Source of the DNA: Phenylobacterium sp.
Lineage (GTDB): Bacteria > Pseudomonadota > Alphaproteobacteria > Caulobacterales > Caulobacteraceae
DNA: 64,000 bases
NCBI RefSeq assembly: GCF_019636135.1
Contig: NZ_JAHBYD010000002.1
Coordinates: forward strand, 186,001-250,000
Direction: 5' to 3'
This document shows, piece after piece, positions 47,044-56,100 of this stretch; position 1 is the first letter of the stretch, and every line of letters starts with the position of its first letter. The position numbers and the translations under genes are program-made. A model generated the notes under the pieces. That model ran no database searches, was not told where the DNA came from, and worked only from the letters and a program-made list of their open reading frames with translations.

Positions 47044-48477
47044 ATGGTCGCGCTCAGAGACTCCTACCCCCTGTACCTCGCCAACGAGGCCCAGACGCCG
47101 AACCTCGATCTCGAGGTGACGGACAAGTACACGGGTAAGGTCGCCACGCGCGTCGCCCTGGCGAACGCCGCCATCATCGACGCCGGCATCGCCGCGACGG
47201 TGGAGGCCGCCGAGCCCATGGCCCGGATGCCCGCCTACGAGCGCCAGGCGGTGCTGCAGCACTGCGTCGACCGCTTCCAGGAGCGGTTCGACGAACTCAG
47301 CGACGCGCTCTGCATCGAGGCCGGCAAGCCGATCCGCGACGCCCGCGGCGAGGTCTCCCGCCTGATCGACACCTTCCGCATCGCCGCGGAGGAGTCGGTG
47401 CGCATGACCGGCGAGGTCCAGCCGCTGGACATCAGCCCCCGCGCCAAGGGCTACCAGGGCATGTGGAAGCGCGTGCCGATCGGCCCGTGCTCGTTCATCA
47501 GCCCCTTCAACTTCCCGCTGAACCTGGCGGCCCACAAGATCGCGCCCGCGATCGCGGTCGGCTGCCCGTTCGTGATGAAGCCCGCCTCGCGCACGCCGCT
47601 GGGCGCCATCATCATCGGCGAGGTGCTGGCCGAGACGAACCTGCCCAAGGGCGCGTTCTCGATCCTGCCGGCCCAGCGCGACGGCGCCGACCTCTTCACC
47701 ACCGACGAGCGGCTGAAGCTGCTGTCGTTCACCGGCTCGCCCGGCGTCGGCTGGGACCTGAAGGCCAGGGCCGGCAAGAAGAAGGTGGTGCTGGAGCTGG
47801 GCGGCAACGCCGCGGTCATCGTCGACGCCGACACCGACCTCGACGACGCGGTCGAGCGGATCATCTTCGGCGCCTTCTACCAGTCGGGCCAGAGCTGCAT
47901 CGGCGTGCAGCGGATCATCATCCACGCCGACATCTACGACACGCTGCGCGACCGGCTGGTGGCCAGGACCAGGACCCTGATCGCCGGCGACCCGCACAAG
48001 GAAGAGACCTTCGTCGGCCCGATGATCGACGTGAAGGAGGCTGCGCGCCTCGATAGCTGGATCCAGGCCGCCGTGGCCGACGGCGCCAGGCTGCTCTGCG
48101 GCGGCAGGCGCGACGGCGCCATGCTGGAGGCCACCCTGCTGGAGGGCGTCGGCCGCAAGGCTGCGCTGTACGCGGAAGAGGCGTTTGGGCCTGTGGCGAT
48201 CCTTTCGAAGTTCACCGACTTCAAGGACGCCCTTGCCGAAGTGAACGACTCCAAGTTCGGCTTGCAGACGGGCGTGTTCACCCGCGACCTCTACAAGATG
48301 CTCGAGGCGTGGGACCATCTGGACGTGGGCGGCGTGGTCATCGGCGACGTCCCGAGCTATCGCGTGGACAACATGCCGTACGGCGGCGTGAAGGACTCGG
48401 GGCTCGGCCGCGAAGGCGTCAGGTTTGCGATGGAGGACATGACGGAAATTCGCAATTTGGTCATCCGTCGTCGGTGA
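47044..48477 (+). CDS. Aldehyde dehydrogenase family protein
   Basis: A 477-residue NAD(P)-dependent aldehyde dehydrogenase. The cofactor motif FTGSPGVGWDLKARA, the general-base Glu in VLELGGNAAVIVD and the nucleophile Cys in FYQSGQSCIGVQRI are intact, as is the C-terminal EEAFGPVA and GGVKDSGLGREG. The ATG at 47044 gives a normal N-terminus. Co-transcribed with the acetolactate-synthase-like gene, so it may oxidise that enzyme's aldehyde product or supply its substrate. Confidence 0.9.
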   Translation: MVALRDSYPLYLANEAQTPNLDLEVTDKYTGKVATRVALANAAIIDAGIAATVEAAEPMARMPAYERQAVLQHCVDRFQERFDELSDALCIEAGKPIRDARGEVSRLIDTFRIAAEESVRMTGEVQPLDISPRAKGYQGMWKRVPIGPCSFISPFNFPLNLAAHKIAPAIAVGCPFVMKPASRTPLGAIIIGEVLAETNLPKGAFSILPAQRDGADLFTTDERLKLLSFTGSPGVGWDLKARAGKKKVVLELGGNAAVIVDADTDLDDAVERIIFGAFYQSGQSCIGVQRIIIHADIYDTLRDRLVARTRTLIAGDPHKEETFVGPMIDVKEAARLDSWIQAAVADGARLLCGGRRDGAMLEATLLEGVGRKAALYAEEAFGPVAILSKFTDFKDALAEVNDSKFGLQTGVFTRDLYKMLEAWDHLDVGGVVIGDVPSYRVDNMPYGGVKDSGLGREGVRFAMEDMTEIRNLVIRRR

Positions 48478-48530
48478 CCCTGCGTATCTGATTTCGGGAC
48501 AGTGTATGCGCTGCTTGGGGAGGCGGCTTC

Positions 48531-49364
48531 GTGTTGACGGTAGCGCAGATCACCGATCTGCATGTCACCACCGAGAAGGATCCGCTTAACCAAAAGCGGA
48601 ACGAGGATCGTCTGCGCCAGACGATGAAGACGATTCATGCCTTGCGCCCGCGCCCGGTGGCCATCATCGCCAGCGGCGACCTCGTCGATCGGGGCGAGAT
48701 CGAAGAGTACTACGAGCTCAAGCGCCTGATGGATGAGAGCGAGATCCCCATCTACTACGCGCTCGGGAACCACGACGGCCGCGAGGCCTTCCTGCAGGTG
48801 TTCTCAGGCCCCGGCGCCCAGACCGACGAGAACGGCTTCGTGCAGTACGCCGTCGATTTCGGCGCGTTCCGCATGGTGGTCATGGACACGCTCGAAGGCC
48901 CGAACCACGGCGAATACGACGAGAAGCGCGCGGCCTGGCTCGCCAGGACCCTGGACGAGGCGCCCGACCAGCCCACGGCGATCATCCTGCACCACCCGCC
49001 CATCCCCAGCGGCATCCGCTGGATGGACCCCGATCCGAAGTCGCCGTGGATCGTGCGCCTGGAGGGCGTGCTGAGGGGCCGCGACCAGATCCAGGTCATG
49101 ATGTGCGGCCACATCCACCGGGCGTTCAACGGCCTGTTCGCCGGCCACATGGTGGCCTCGGCGCCCGCCACCTCGATCCAGCTCACCCTCGACCTCACCG
49201 AGGTCGACATGCACGTGCCCGACGGCCGCGAGATCCTGGTGGAGGAGCCGCCGGGCTTCCAGCTCCTGATGGCGCACGACGGCCACCTCACGACCCATTG
49301 CTGCCTCGCCGGCGACTTCACGCCCGCGGTGACCTACAACTTCCCCTTCCGGAAGCTCGCCTAG
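48531..49364 (+). CDS. Metallophosphoesterase, CpdA-like 3',5'-cyclic-nucleotide phosphodiesterase
   Basis: A 277-residue class III phosphodiesterase. Metal motifs are complete: AQITDLHVT, ASGDLVDRG, ALGNHDGR, LHHPPIPSG and MMCGHIHRAFNG. This set and the length match CpdA/Rv0805-like enzymes that hydrolyse cAMP and other phosphodiesters. GTG start with GGGGAGG upstream. The CHASE2 cyclase begins 3 bp after its stop, so one operon would encode both a cyclic-nucleotide synthase-like protein and a phosphodiesterase. Confidence 0.82.
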   Translation: MLTVAQITDLHVTTEKDPLNQKRNEDRLRQTMKTIHALRPRPVAIIASGDLVDRGEIEEYYELKRLMDESEIPIYYALGNHDGREAFLQVFSGPGAQTDENGFVQYAVDFGAFRMVVMDTLEGPNHGEYDEKRAAWLARTLDEAPDQPTAIILHHPPIPSGIRWMDPDPKSPWIVRLEGVLRGRDQIQVMMCGHIHRAFNGLFAGHMVASAPATSIQLTLDLTEVDMHVPDGREILVEEPPGFQLLMAHDGHLTTHCCLAGDFTPAVTYNFPFRKLA

Positions 49365-49367
49365 CCT

Positions 49368-51227
49368 ATGCGGAGCACGGTCAAGCGCGGCGGTCCGATG
49401 GGATGGTTGCTCGCGCGGCTCGATCAGGTGCGTGCGACGGGCGGCAAGGGCCTGGCCGACGCGCTGGTGCTGGTGGGCGTCACCATCGTCGCCGCGGTCG
49501 CCGCGTTGCTGCTCAACAACACCACGCCGATCCGGTTCGTCGAGAACCTCACCTACGATATCCGCATGGCCACCGGCGTGCCGCCGGCCCAGCCCAGGAC
49601 GTTCGCGATCATCAAGGTCGACGACATGGCGCTGGAGGCGATGCGCAACTCCACGCCGTGCCGCTGCCTCGCCCCCATCGACAAGCTGTGGCTGGCCGAC
49701 GTGCTGGTCGCGCTCGACAAGAAGGGCGTGAAGGCGATCGGCGTCGACTACCTGCTCGACACCTGGGCCTCGGACGAGGAGTTCAAGGCCTTCCAGGACC
49801 GCATCAAGGACGTGAAGGCGCCGATCGTGGCGGTGGTCGACCCGGCGATGACGCCGGGCGTCGACTTCCCGGTCGACCCGAAGATCCACTACTCCGACGC
49901 CCGCGCCCTGATCGTCTCGGACTACGACGGCGTGGTCCGGCGCTACGATCCGAGGCCCGGGAAGACCCTGGCGCTGGCCACCGAGGTCGGCGTGCAGGCC
50001 GTGGGCCTGAAGCCGCCGACCAAGCCCTTCGACATCCGCTATCGCGCGCCCGATCCCGACGTGGAGGGCGAGAACGCCGGGGCGATCGCCCCCTCCTACT
50101 CCGCCGGCCTCGTGGACTTCGTCCCGGCCGAGCAACTGAAGGACAAGATCGTCTTCATCGGTCGCACGACGCGGTCGGCCAGCGCCGACGCCGACACGCC
50201 GGTCGAGGACATGCATACCACGCCGCTCCGGTTCCTGAACGGCCACTACCGCGGCACGCCGGGCGTCGAAGTCCACGTACATGCGCTGTCGCAGATGATG
50301 GCGCGCGACATGGTGACGATCCCGGCCGCGTTCTGGACGGCGATCATCGCGCTGATCTCGGCCTTCTTCGGCGCGCTCATCGGCCGCTCGACCCAGAGCT
50401 GGTGGATATCGGTCGGCATTGTCCTGGTGGGCGTGGCCGCGGGTGCGGCGGGCGCCTGGGCGCTCTACAAGTTCAACGCCGTCATGGTGCCGATCACGGC
50501 GCCGGCCATCTCCTTCGCGTTCGGCTTCTTCATCCTGTCGCGGCTCTCGGCGGCCGAGTTGCAGAACCAGCGGGCGTTCTATTCCTCGACGCTCGAGCGC
50601 TACCTCGCCCCGCAGGTCATCGACCGCATGGTCGGCGGCCAGGAGCAGGTGAAGATCGGCGCCGAGGAGCGCGAGATCACCGTGATGATCTCGGACCTGG
50701 AGAACTTCTCGAACCTGGTGGCCAGCCTGCCGCTGGAGACGTTCGAGGGCGTGATCAACGAGTACTTCGACGGGGTGATCGACATCCTGTGGAAGCACGA
50801 GGCGATGATCGACAAGATGACCGGCGACGGCATCATCGCGATCTTCGGCGCCCCCGTCCCCTCCGACGACCACGCCGACCGGGCCATCGCCTGCTGCCGC
50901 GAGATCGACACCTACGCGCTCGCGATCCGCGAGAAGATGATCGAGCGCGGGATCAAGTTCGGCTACACGCGCATGGGCGTCTCCAGCGGCATCGGCCTGG
51001 TGGGCAACTTCGGCGGCGAGCGCCGGTTCAACTACACGGCCTATGGCGAGGTGGTGGTGATCGCCGCGCGCCTGGAGGCGGCCAACAAGACCTTCGGCAC
51101 GCGCATCCTCTTCTCGGGCGACACCCTGAAGCTCGCCCGGATCGACGTCCCCATCGAGGCCGTGGGCGAGATCGACCTCAAGGGCGTCCCGGTGCCGATC
51201 CCGGCCTACACGACGCCCACGACCTAG
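49368..51227 (+). CDS. CHASE2-domain class III adenylate/guanylate cyclase-like protein
   Basis: A 619-residue membrane protein. A first helix (about 30-48) leads to a periplasmic CHASE2 sensor (55-320), then three helices (about 325-400) and a class III cyclase domain (450-600). Both metal Asp residues are present (VMISDLENFSN and KMTGDGIIAIFG) and so is the transition-state Arg. The usual GDxVNxAAR motif, however, reads GEVVVIAAR: the adenine-contact Asp is Glu and the catalytic Asn is Val. Activity is therefore in doubt, and it may be a sensor or a partner subunit. Paired with the phosphodiesterase upstream. Confidence 0.85.
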   Translation: MRSTVKRGGPMGWLLARLDQVRATGGKGLADALVLVGVTIVAAVAALLLNNTTPIRFVENLTYDIRMATGVPPAQPRTFAIIKVDDMALEAMRNSTPCRCLAPIDKLWLADVLVALDKKGVKAIGVDYLLDTWASDEEFKAFQDRIKDVKAPIVAVVDPAMTPGVDFPVDPKIHYSDARALIVSDYDGVVRRYDPRPGKTLALATEVGVQAVGLKPPTKPFDIRYRAPDPDVEGENAGAIAPSYSAGLVDFVPAEQLKDKIVFIGRTTRSASADADTPVEDMHTTPLRFLNGHYRGTPGVEVHVHALSQMMARDMVTIPAAFWTAIIALISAFFGALIGRSTQSWWISVGIVLVGVAAGAAGAWALYKFNAVMVPITAPAISFAFGFFILSRLSAAELQNQRAFYSSTLERYLAPQVIDRMVGGQEQVKIGAEEREITVMISDLENFSNLVASLPLETFEGVINEYFDGVIDILWKHEAMIDKMTGDGIIAIFGAPVPSDDHADRAIACCREIDTYALAIREKMIERGIKFGYTRMGVSSGIGLVGNFGGERRFNYTAYGEVVVIAARLEAANKTFGTRILFSGDTLKLARIDVPIEAVGEIDLKGVPVPIPAYTTPTT

Positions 51228-51421
51228 CTGCGCCCCCCTGTTTCCGAGCCTTGCCGGCGCATAACCGATCGGCATGTGACTCGCGCTCGGAGGCATTTGT
51301 AGCCGGTCGCGCGGCGGGACAAACTGACTGGCATGCGTCGTGGGTCCTGGGGAGACCGGTCACCGTCCCCGGGGCGCGACGCGTCGCCATCTGGGCTGCT
51401 TCCTCCCCGCCCAGGGTCCTC

Positions 51422-51448
51422 GCTGGAGCGGGTGGAGCCCGCTCCAGC
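51422..51448 (+). terminator. Hairpin between cyclase and sulfatase
   Basis: GCTGGAGCGGG-TGGAG-CCCGCTCCAGC is a perfect 11-bp stem followed by TTCTTTC. It lies about 195 bp after the cyclase stop and 68 bp before the sulfatase start, so it could end the cyclase transcript or act in the sulfatase leader. The rest of the 288-bp gap (51228-51515) shows no gene. Confidence 0.5.
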
Positions 51449-51515
51449 TTCTTTCGGGCGCTTTCGCTCGCCACCTGAGCGCCGACTTGGCGCGTCGCTT
51501 CGCCAGGAGTTCCAG

Positions 51516-52970
51516 ATGCGATCCTGTTCCCGCCCGACCTCCCGGGCCTCGATGGCCGCCGCCGCCACACTCGGCGCGCTGAGCGTCATGTCCGCGCCGG
51601 CGCAGGCCGCCGCGCCGTCGGCGCGGCCCAACGTCGTCGTCATCGTGGCTGACGACCTCGGCTACAACGACCTGTCGTCGTACGGCTCCAAGTACCCGAC
51701 ACCCAACATCGACCGCCTCGCGAAGGACGGGGTCCGCTTCACCCAGGGCTACGTGACAGCCGCGCTGTGCAGCCCGTCCCGGGCGGGGATGCTGACCGGG
51801 CGATACCAGCAGCGCTTCGGGCACGAGTACCAGTTGTATACGCCGCTCAACAACAGGAGGGACGGCATCGACCCGGGCCAGCCGACCCTGGCGCGGAGCC
51901 TGCACGACGCCGGCTACCGGACCGCCCTCTACGGCAAGTGGCACCTGGGCATGGCGCCCGAGCGTCACCCGCTGAAGATGGGCTTCGACGAGTTCTTCGG
52001 TGTCTCAGGCGGCCAGACGCCGTACATCGCCGCCGACCGCCCGGATGTGGTCTCGAGCCCGCCCGCCGATCAGGCCCCCGGGCAGTATCAGCGCAACGAG
52101 TCGTCGAGCTTCCAGGAGGCCGGTCAGCCGGTCGACCTGCAGGACTATGCGACGACAGCCTTCACCGACCACGCGCTCAGCTTCATCGACAAGAACAAGG
52201 ACCGGCCCTTCTTCCTGATGATGACCTACACGGCGCCGCACGTCCCGCTGCAGGCGACGAAGGCGCAGCTCGCCAAGCTGGCCGCGATCGAGGATCCGGA
52301 AATGCGGCTCTACCGGACCGTGATCAACGAACTCGACATCGGCGTCGGCCAGATCCGCGAGCGCCTGGCGAAGAACGGCCTGACCGACAACACCATCGTC
52401 GTCTTCATCAGCGACAACGGCTGCCCCGACTACGTGAAGCAGGTCTGCTCGAACGACCCGCTGAACGCCTGGAAGCGCTACCTGACCGAGGGCGGCGTGC
52501 GCGTGCCGTACATGATGTCGTGGCCCGCCAAGGTGAAAGGCGGCCGCACATACGACGGCGTCGTCAGCAGCCTGGACATCTTCCCCACCGTGGCCGCCGC
52601 CGCGGGCGCGAAGGGCGACGACAGGCAACCGACCGACGGCCGCGATCTGCTGCCCTACCTCCAGGGCAAGGCGAAGGGCGCGCCGCACGACCGTCTGTAC
52701 TGGCGCTCGCTGCCCTCGTACGCGATCCGCGACGGCGACTGGAAGCTGATCGTCAACGCCAGTCCCAAGGGCGAGACGGTGACGATGCTGTTCGACCTCG
52801 CGAAGGATCGCGCCGAGAAGCATGACCTCGCGCCGCAGAACCCCGAGATCGTCGCCCGTCTGAACCGCGAGTGGAAGGCCTGGAGCGACACGCTCGCGGC
52901 GCCCCGCTGGCCCACCGCGCGCGAGTTCGACGTCGAGATCAACGGCGTACCCGTGCGAACCACCAACTGA
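51516..52970 (+). CDS. Secreted arylsulfatase-family (S1) sulfatase
   Basis: A 484-residue sulfatase with a signal peptide (cleavage near AQAAAPSA). The metal site begins VVVIVADDLGYND. The formylglycine signature CSPSRAGMLTGRY carries the Cys-type motif that needs an anaerobic or FGE maturation enzyme, not found here. GKWHLGM and the late metal ligands FISDNGCPD are present. ATG at 51516 with AGGAG at 6 bp. The sulfate ester substrate is unknown. It stands alone and is convergent with the multiheme operon. Confidence 0.9.
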   Translation: MRSCSRPTSRASMAAAATLGALSVMSAPAQAAAPSARPNVVVIVADDLGYNDLSSYGSKYPTPNIDRLAKDGVRFTQGYVTAALCSPSRAGMLTGRYQQRFGHEYQLYTPLNNRRDGIDPGQPTLARSLHDAGYRTALYGKWHLGMAPERHPLKMGFDEFFGVSGGQTPYIAADRPDVVSSPPADQAPGQYQRNESSSFQEAGQPVDLQDYATTAFTDHALSFIDKNKDRPFFLMMTYTAPHVPLQATKAQLAKLAAIEDPEMRLYRTVINELDIGVGQIRERLAKNGLTDNTIVVFISDNGCPDYVKQVCSNDPLNAWKRYLTEGGVRVPYMMSWPAKVKGGRTYDGVVSSLDIFPTVAAAAGAKGDDRQPTDGRDLLPYLQGKAKGAPHDRLYWRSLPSYAIRDGDWKLIVNASPKGETVTMLFDLAKDRAEKHDLAPQNPEIVARLNREWKAWSDTLAAPRWPTAREFDVEINGVPVRTTN

Positions 52971-53066
52971 GGCGATCGGACCCAGCAAGGCGCGACGAGC
53001 GCCCGACCCAAGGGTCCGCGCTCAATTGAAGATGCGATAAAGCAGCATTAATTCAATGATATAGAC

Positions 53067-53124
53067 CGTCATCCCGGCCGCAGCGCAGCGGAGAGCCGAA
53101 TACGGCCCTCCGGCCGGGATGACG
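53067..53124. repeat. Short intergenic palindrome, copy E of the TCATCCCGG family
   Basis: CGTCATCCCGGCCG (53067-53080) and its exact complement (53111-53124) flank a 30-bp centre. It lies between the convergent sulfatase and decaheme genes, next to a locally AT-rich stretch (53020-53064). Confidence 0.8.
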
Positions 53125-53199
53125 ATGGTGTTTCGGGCCAACTCCATTGAGTCAGACCCTGGAGCGGGTTGCGATCCCACTTCCCGGAACGCGCTCCAA

Positions 53200-56100
53200 C
53201 TAGCGGTCGGCGTTGGCTCGGTTCACGGGCACGCCGAGCCAGGCGGTCATGTCGGGCTCGTCGGTGACGCGGTAGGGCCGGCCCCAGCGGTCGGTGAAGA
53301 AGCGCTCCATCTCGGCCCGGTTGAACGGCCGCGAGCCGAGGCGCCCGAAGATCGCCATCTGCCCGCCCGTCTCGTCCACCGCGCGGTCGCGGTCCAGGCC
53401 CTTGGAGAGCGCCAGCGCCGCGCCGTCCGTCTTCGCCCAGGCGATGAGCTCGGGCATCGGCTTCGGCGAGAAGCCGTAGAAGTTGGGCTGGCTGGACGGG
53501 CTGGTGAGCTGAAGCACCTTCAGGCCGTTGCGCCCGTCGGCGACGTAGGCGAAGAGCGAGGCGTTGGTGGAGCCCACGATCACGTCCTCGGCGTCGTTGA
53601 GCTGACCGCCGGCGTCGAACTTCCGATAGGTGCGCGGCCGCTCGGGGTTGGTCACATCGACGATGACCAGGCCGTCCTTCTTGGCCGCCACGTAGGCGTA
53701 GGTGCGGGCCACGTAGACGCGCCGCGCATCCACCAGCGGGATGGTCGCGCCCTCCACCAGCCGGGGCTGGTCGAGCCGGGTGACGTCCAGCACTTCCAGG
53801 CCCCGCTGGGTGGTGACCCAGAGGTAGCGGAACTGCAGCGCCGAGGCGCGGACGTCGGGCAGCGCCACGGTCGCCACGTGGCGCGGCTTCAGCGGGTCGG
53901 TCAGGTCGACCACCACGAGGCCGGCGTCGGCGGCGATGTAGGCGATGCTGCCGCCCAGCGTGACGTGGCGCGCGCCCTTGAGCACGCCACCCTCGTTCCA
54001 GGTGACCGCGCGCTTCAGCTTGTTGTTGCGCGGATCGCCGTCGGCCAGCGTGTTCACGTTGACCAGGATCAGGCCTTCCTCGGAGTCGGTGATCACCGCG
54101 TACGAGTAGATCGGGTGGAACTTCTGCTCCTGGTTCGCGTCCAGCAGCGTCGTGTCCTGGCCGGTGACGGCGTCCTTCACCTTCACCTGCTGCATGTGCT
54201 CGTTGCGGAGCGGCGCGATGTTCTGGTTCGTCGGCAGCGCCATGCAGGTGGCGTTCTTCGAGGCGACCCGCGTGTCGTGACCCACGGCCGAGAACGGCGC
54301 GGTGATGATCGGCTGCGAGACGCTCTTGTTGGCGATGGAGGCCACGTCGTAGGCGCGGAAGCCGCCCTTCCCTTCGGCCACGAACATGTACTCGCCGCGG
54401 AGCTGCAGGCAGCGGGCCGCGCCGCCGGACTTGTGGCTGACCTTGCGGATCCACTCGGCCGACTCTTCCTCCTGGTGGCCGGTCACGCCGTTCGGGAACG
54501 GGCCGCCGCGGACGCGGTCCTTGATCTCGCGGCCGTTCGTTTCGACGTGGTCCTTGTAGTAGTCGGGATAGGCGTACCGCTGCAGGTACGAGCCGAAGAC
54601 GGCCTGCGGTTCGCTCCACTCGGTGACGCGGACCGCCTCGATGGCGCCGTCCAGGCCCACCCAGGCGTTCTGGCCCACGAAGTTCACGTAGTTGGTCCCC
54701 AGCAGCAGCAACTGGGCCATGATGGCGTTGTTGTCGTTCGCCGCGCTGACGTGGCAGTCCGAGCAGGTCTTCGTCTCGGTCTTGCGCACCGTGTGCGGGA
54801 AGTGCGGCGCGAAGGCCTGGCTGGAGTAGCCCGAGGCGGCGATCGGCGGCTGCTGGTTGTAGATCCGCTCCCGGTTCACGTTGGTCGACGACAGGACGAG
54901 CGCCGAGGACGAGCGGACCGGGGCGATGGTGTTGCCCTTCACCGTCGAGTGGACGCCGAGCTGGTACATGTCGTCCCGCGCCACCTGCGGGTTGTAGGTC
55001 GCGTAGTTCCGCGTCTCCTCGCCTTCGTACTTGTGGCTCTTCGCCTTCCAGTTGGCCTCGATCGGCAGGTGGCAGCCCGCGCACGCCGTCGTCCACGACG
55101 AGTGGCAGGTGAAGCACTCCATCTCCTCGTCCTTGTGGGCGCGCTCGCCGGCGGCGACGCCGGGGCCCCAGGCGAAGGGCCGGCCGTCCTGGCTGATCCG
55201 GCTCATCAGCTTGGCGCGCGCCGACCTGGCGTTGAAGTCGGGGCTGGAGCGGTCGACCGAGTCCTTGGTCAGGTGAATCCGCCACTCCAGCTTGGGATCC
55301 AGCAGCGAGCGCTGGACCAGCACGCGGCGGCCGTCCTGCTCGACCCACTCGAAGCGGCGCTGGCCGTCGGGGTTGCGCAGCAGGGTCAGGTCATTGCCCT
55401 TCACGTCGGCCGCAGGGCCGGAGGTGCGCAGCGTCGGATAGGCGTCGGCGGTGCCGTGGCAGTCCTTGCAGCGGATCTCGACGGAGTTGGCGACCTCGCC
55501 CATGATCAGGCCCGAGCCATGGCTGTCCTGGGCGAAGTGGCAGTCGGCGCACTGCATGCCCTTCTCTGCGTGGATGTCCATCATGTGGACGGCCTTTCCG
55601 GCCTGCTTGCCCACCTCGGGGAACTCGGGCTCGCCCTTCCTGCGCCACTTCTCGGGATCGTCGTTGGCGACGATCCTGCCTTCGGCGTCCAGCAGGTTGC
55701 CCTCGCGGTCGCGCTTGAAGATGCCGCGGAAGTTCCAGCCGTGGCCGTGGTAGTCGGCGAACTGGGTGTCCTTCAGCTTCGCGTTCAGGTCGAAGACGTT
55801 GCGCAGGAAGTCGAGGTCGGCCCACAGGCCGCGGGGCGCGGCGCCCTCGGGGTTGCGGTCCAGGACGCGCCGGATCTCCTCGGTCGTCGGGTACTTCTGC
55901 CGCTCGGGCCACATGAAGGGCGCGTCGGCCTCGTAGTCCCACATCGTGTAGCCGAGGTAGGTGTTCATGAACATGTTCGGCTGGTGCATGTGGCAGTTCA
56001 TGCACTGGGCCGTCGGGATCGCCCGGGTGAAATAGTGCTTGATCGGGTGGCCCGGCTGGTCCTTCGGGATCGTGGGGTCGACCTGGGCCGACATGCCGTC

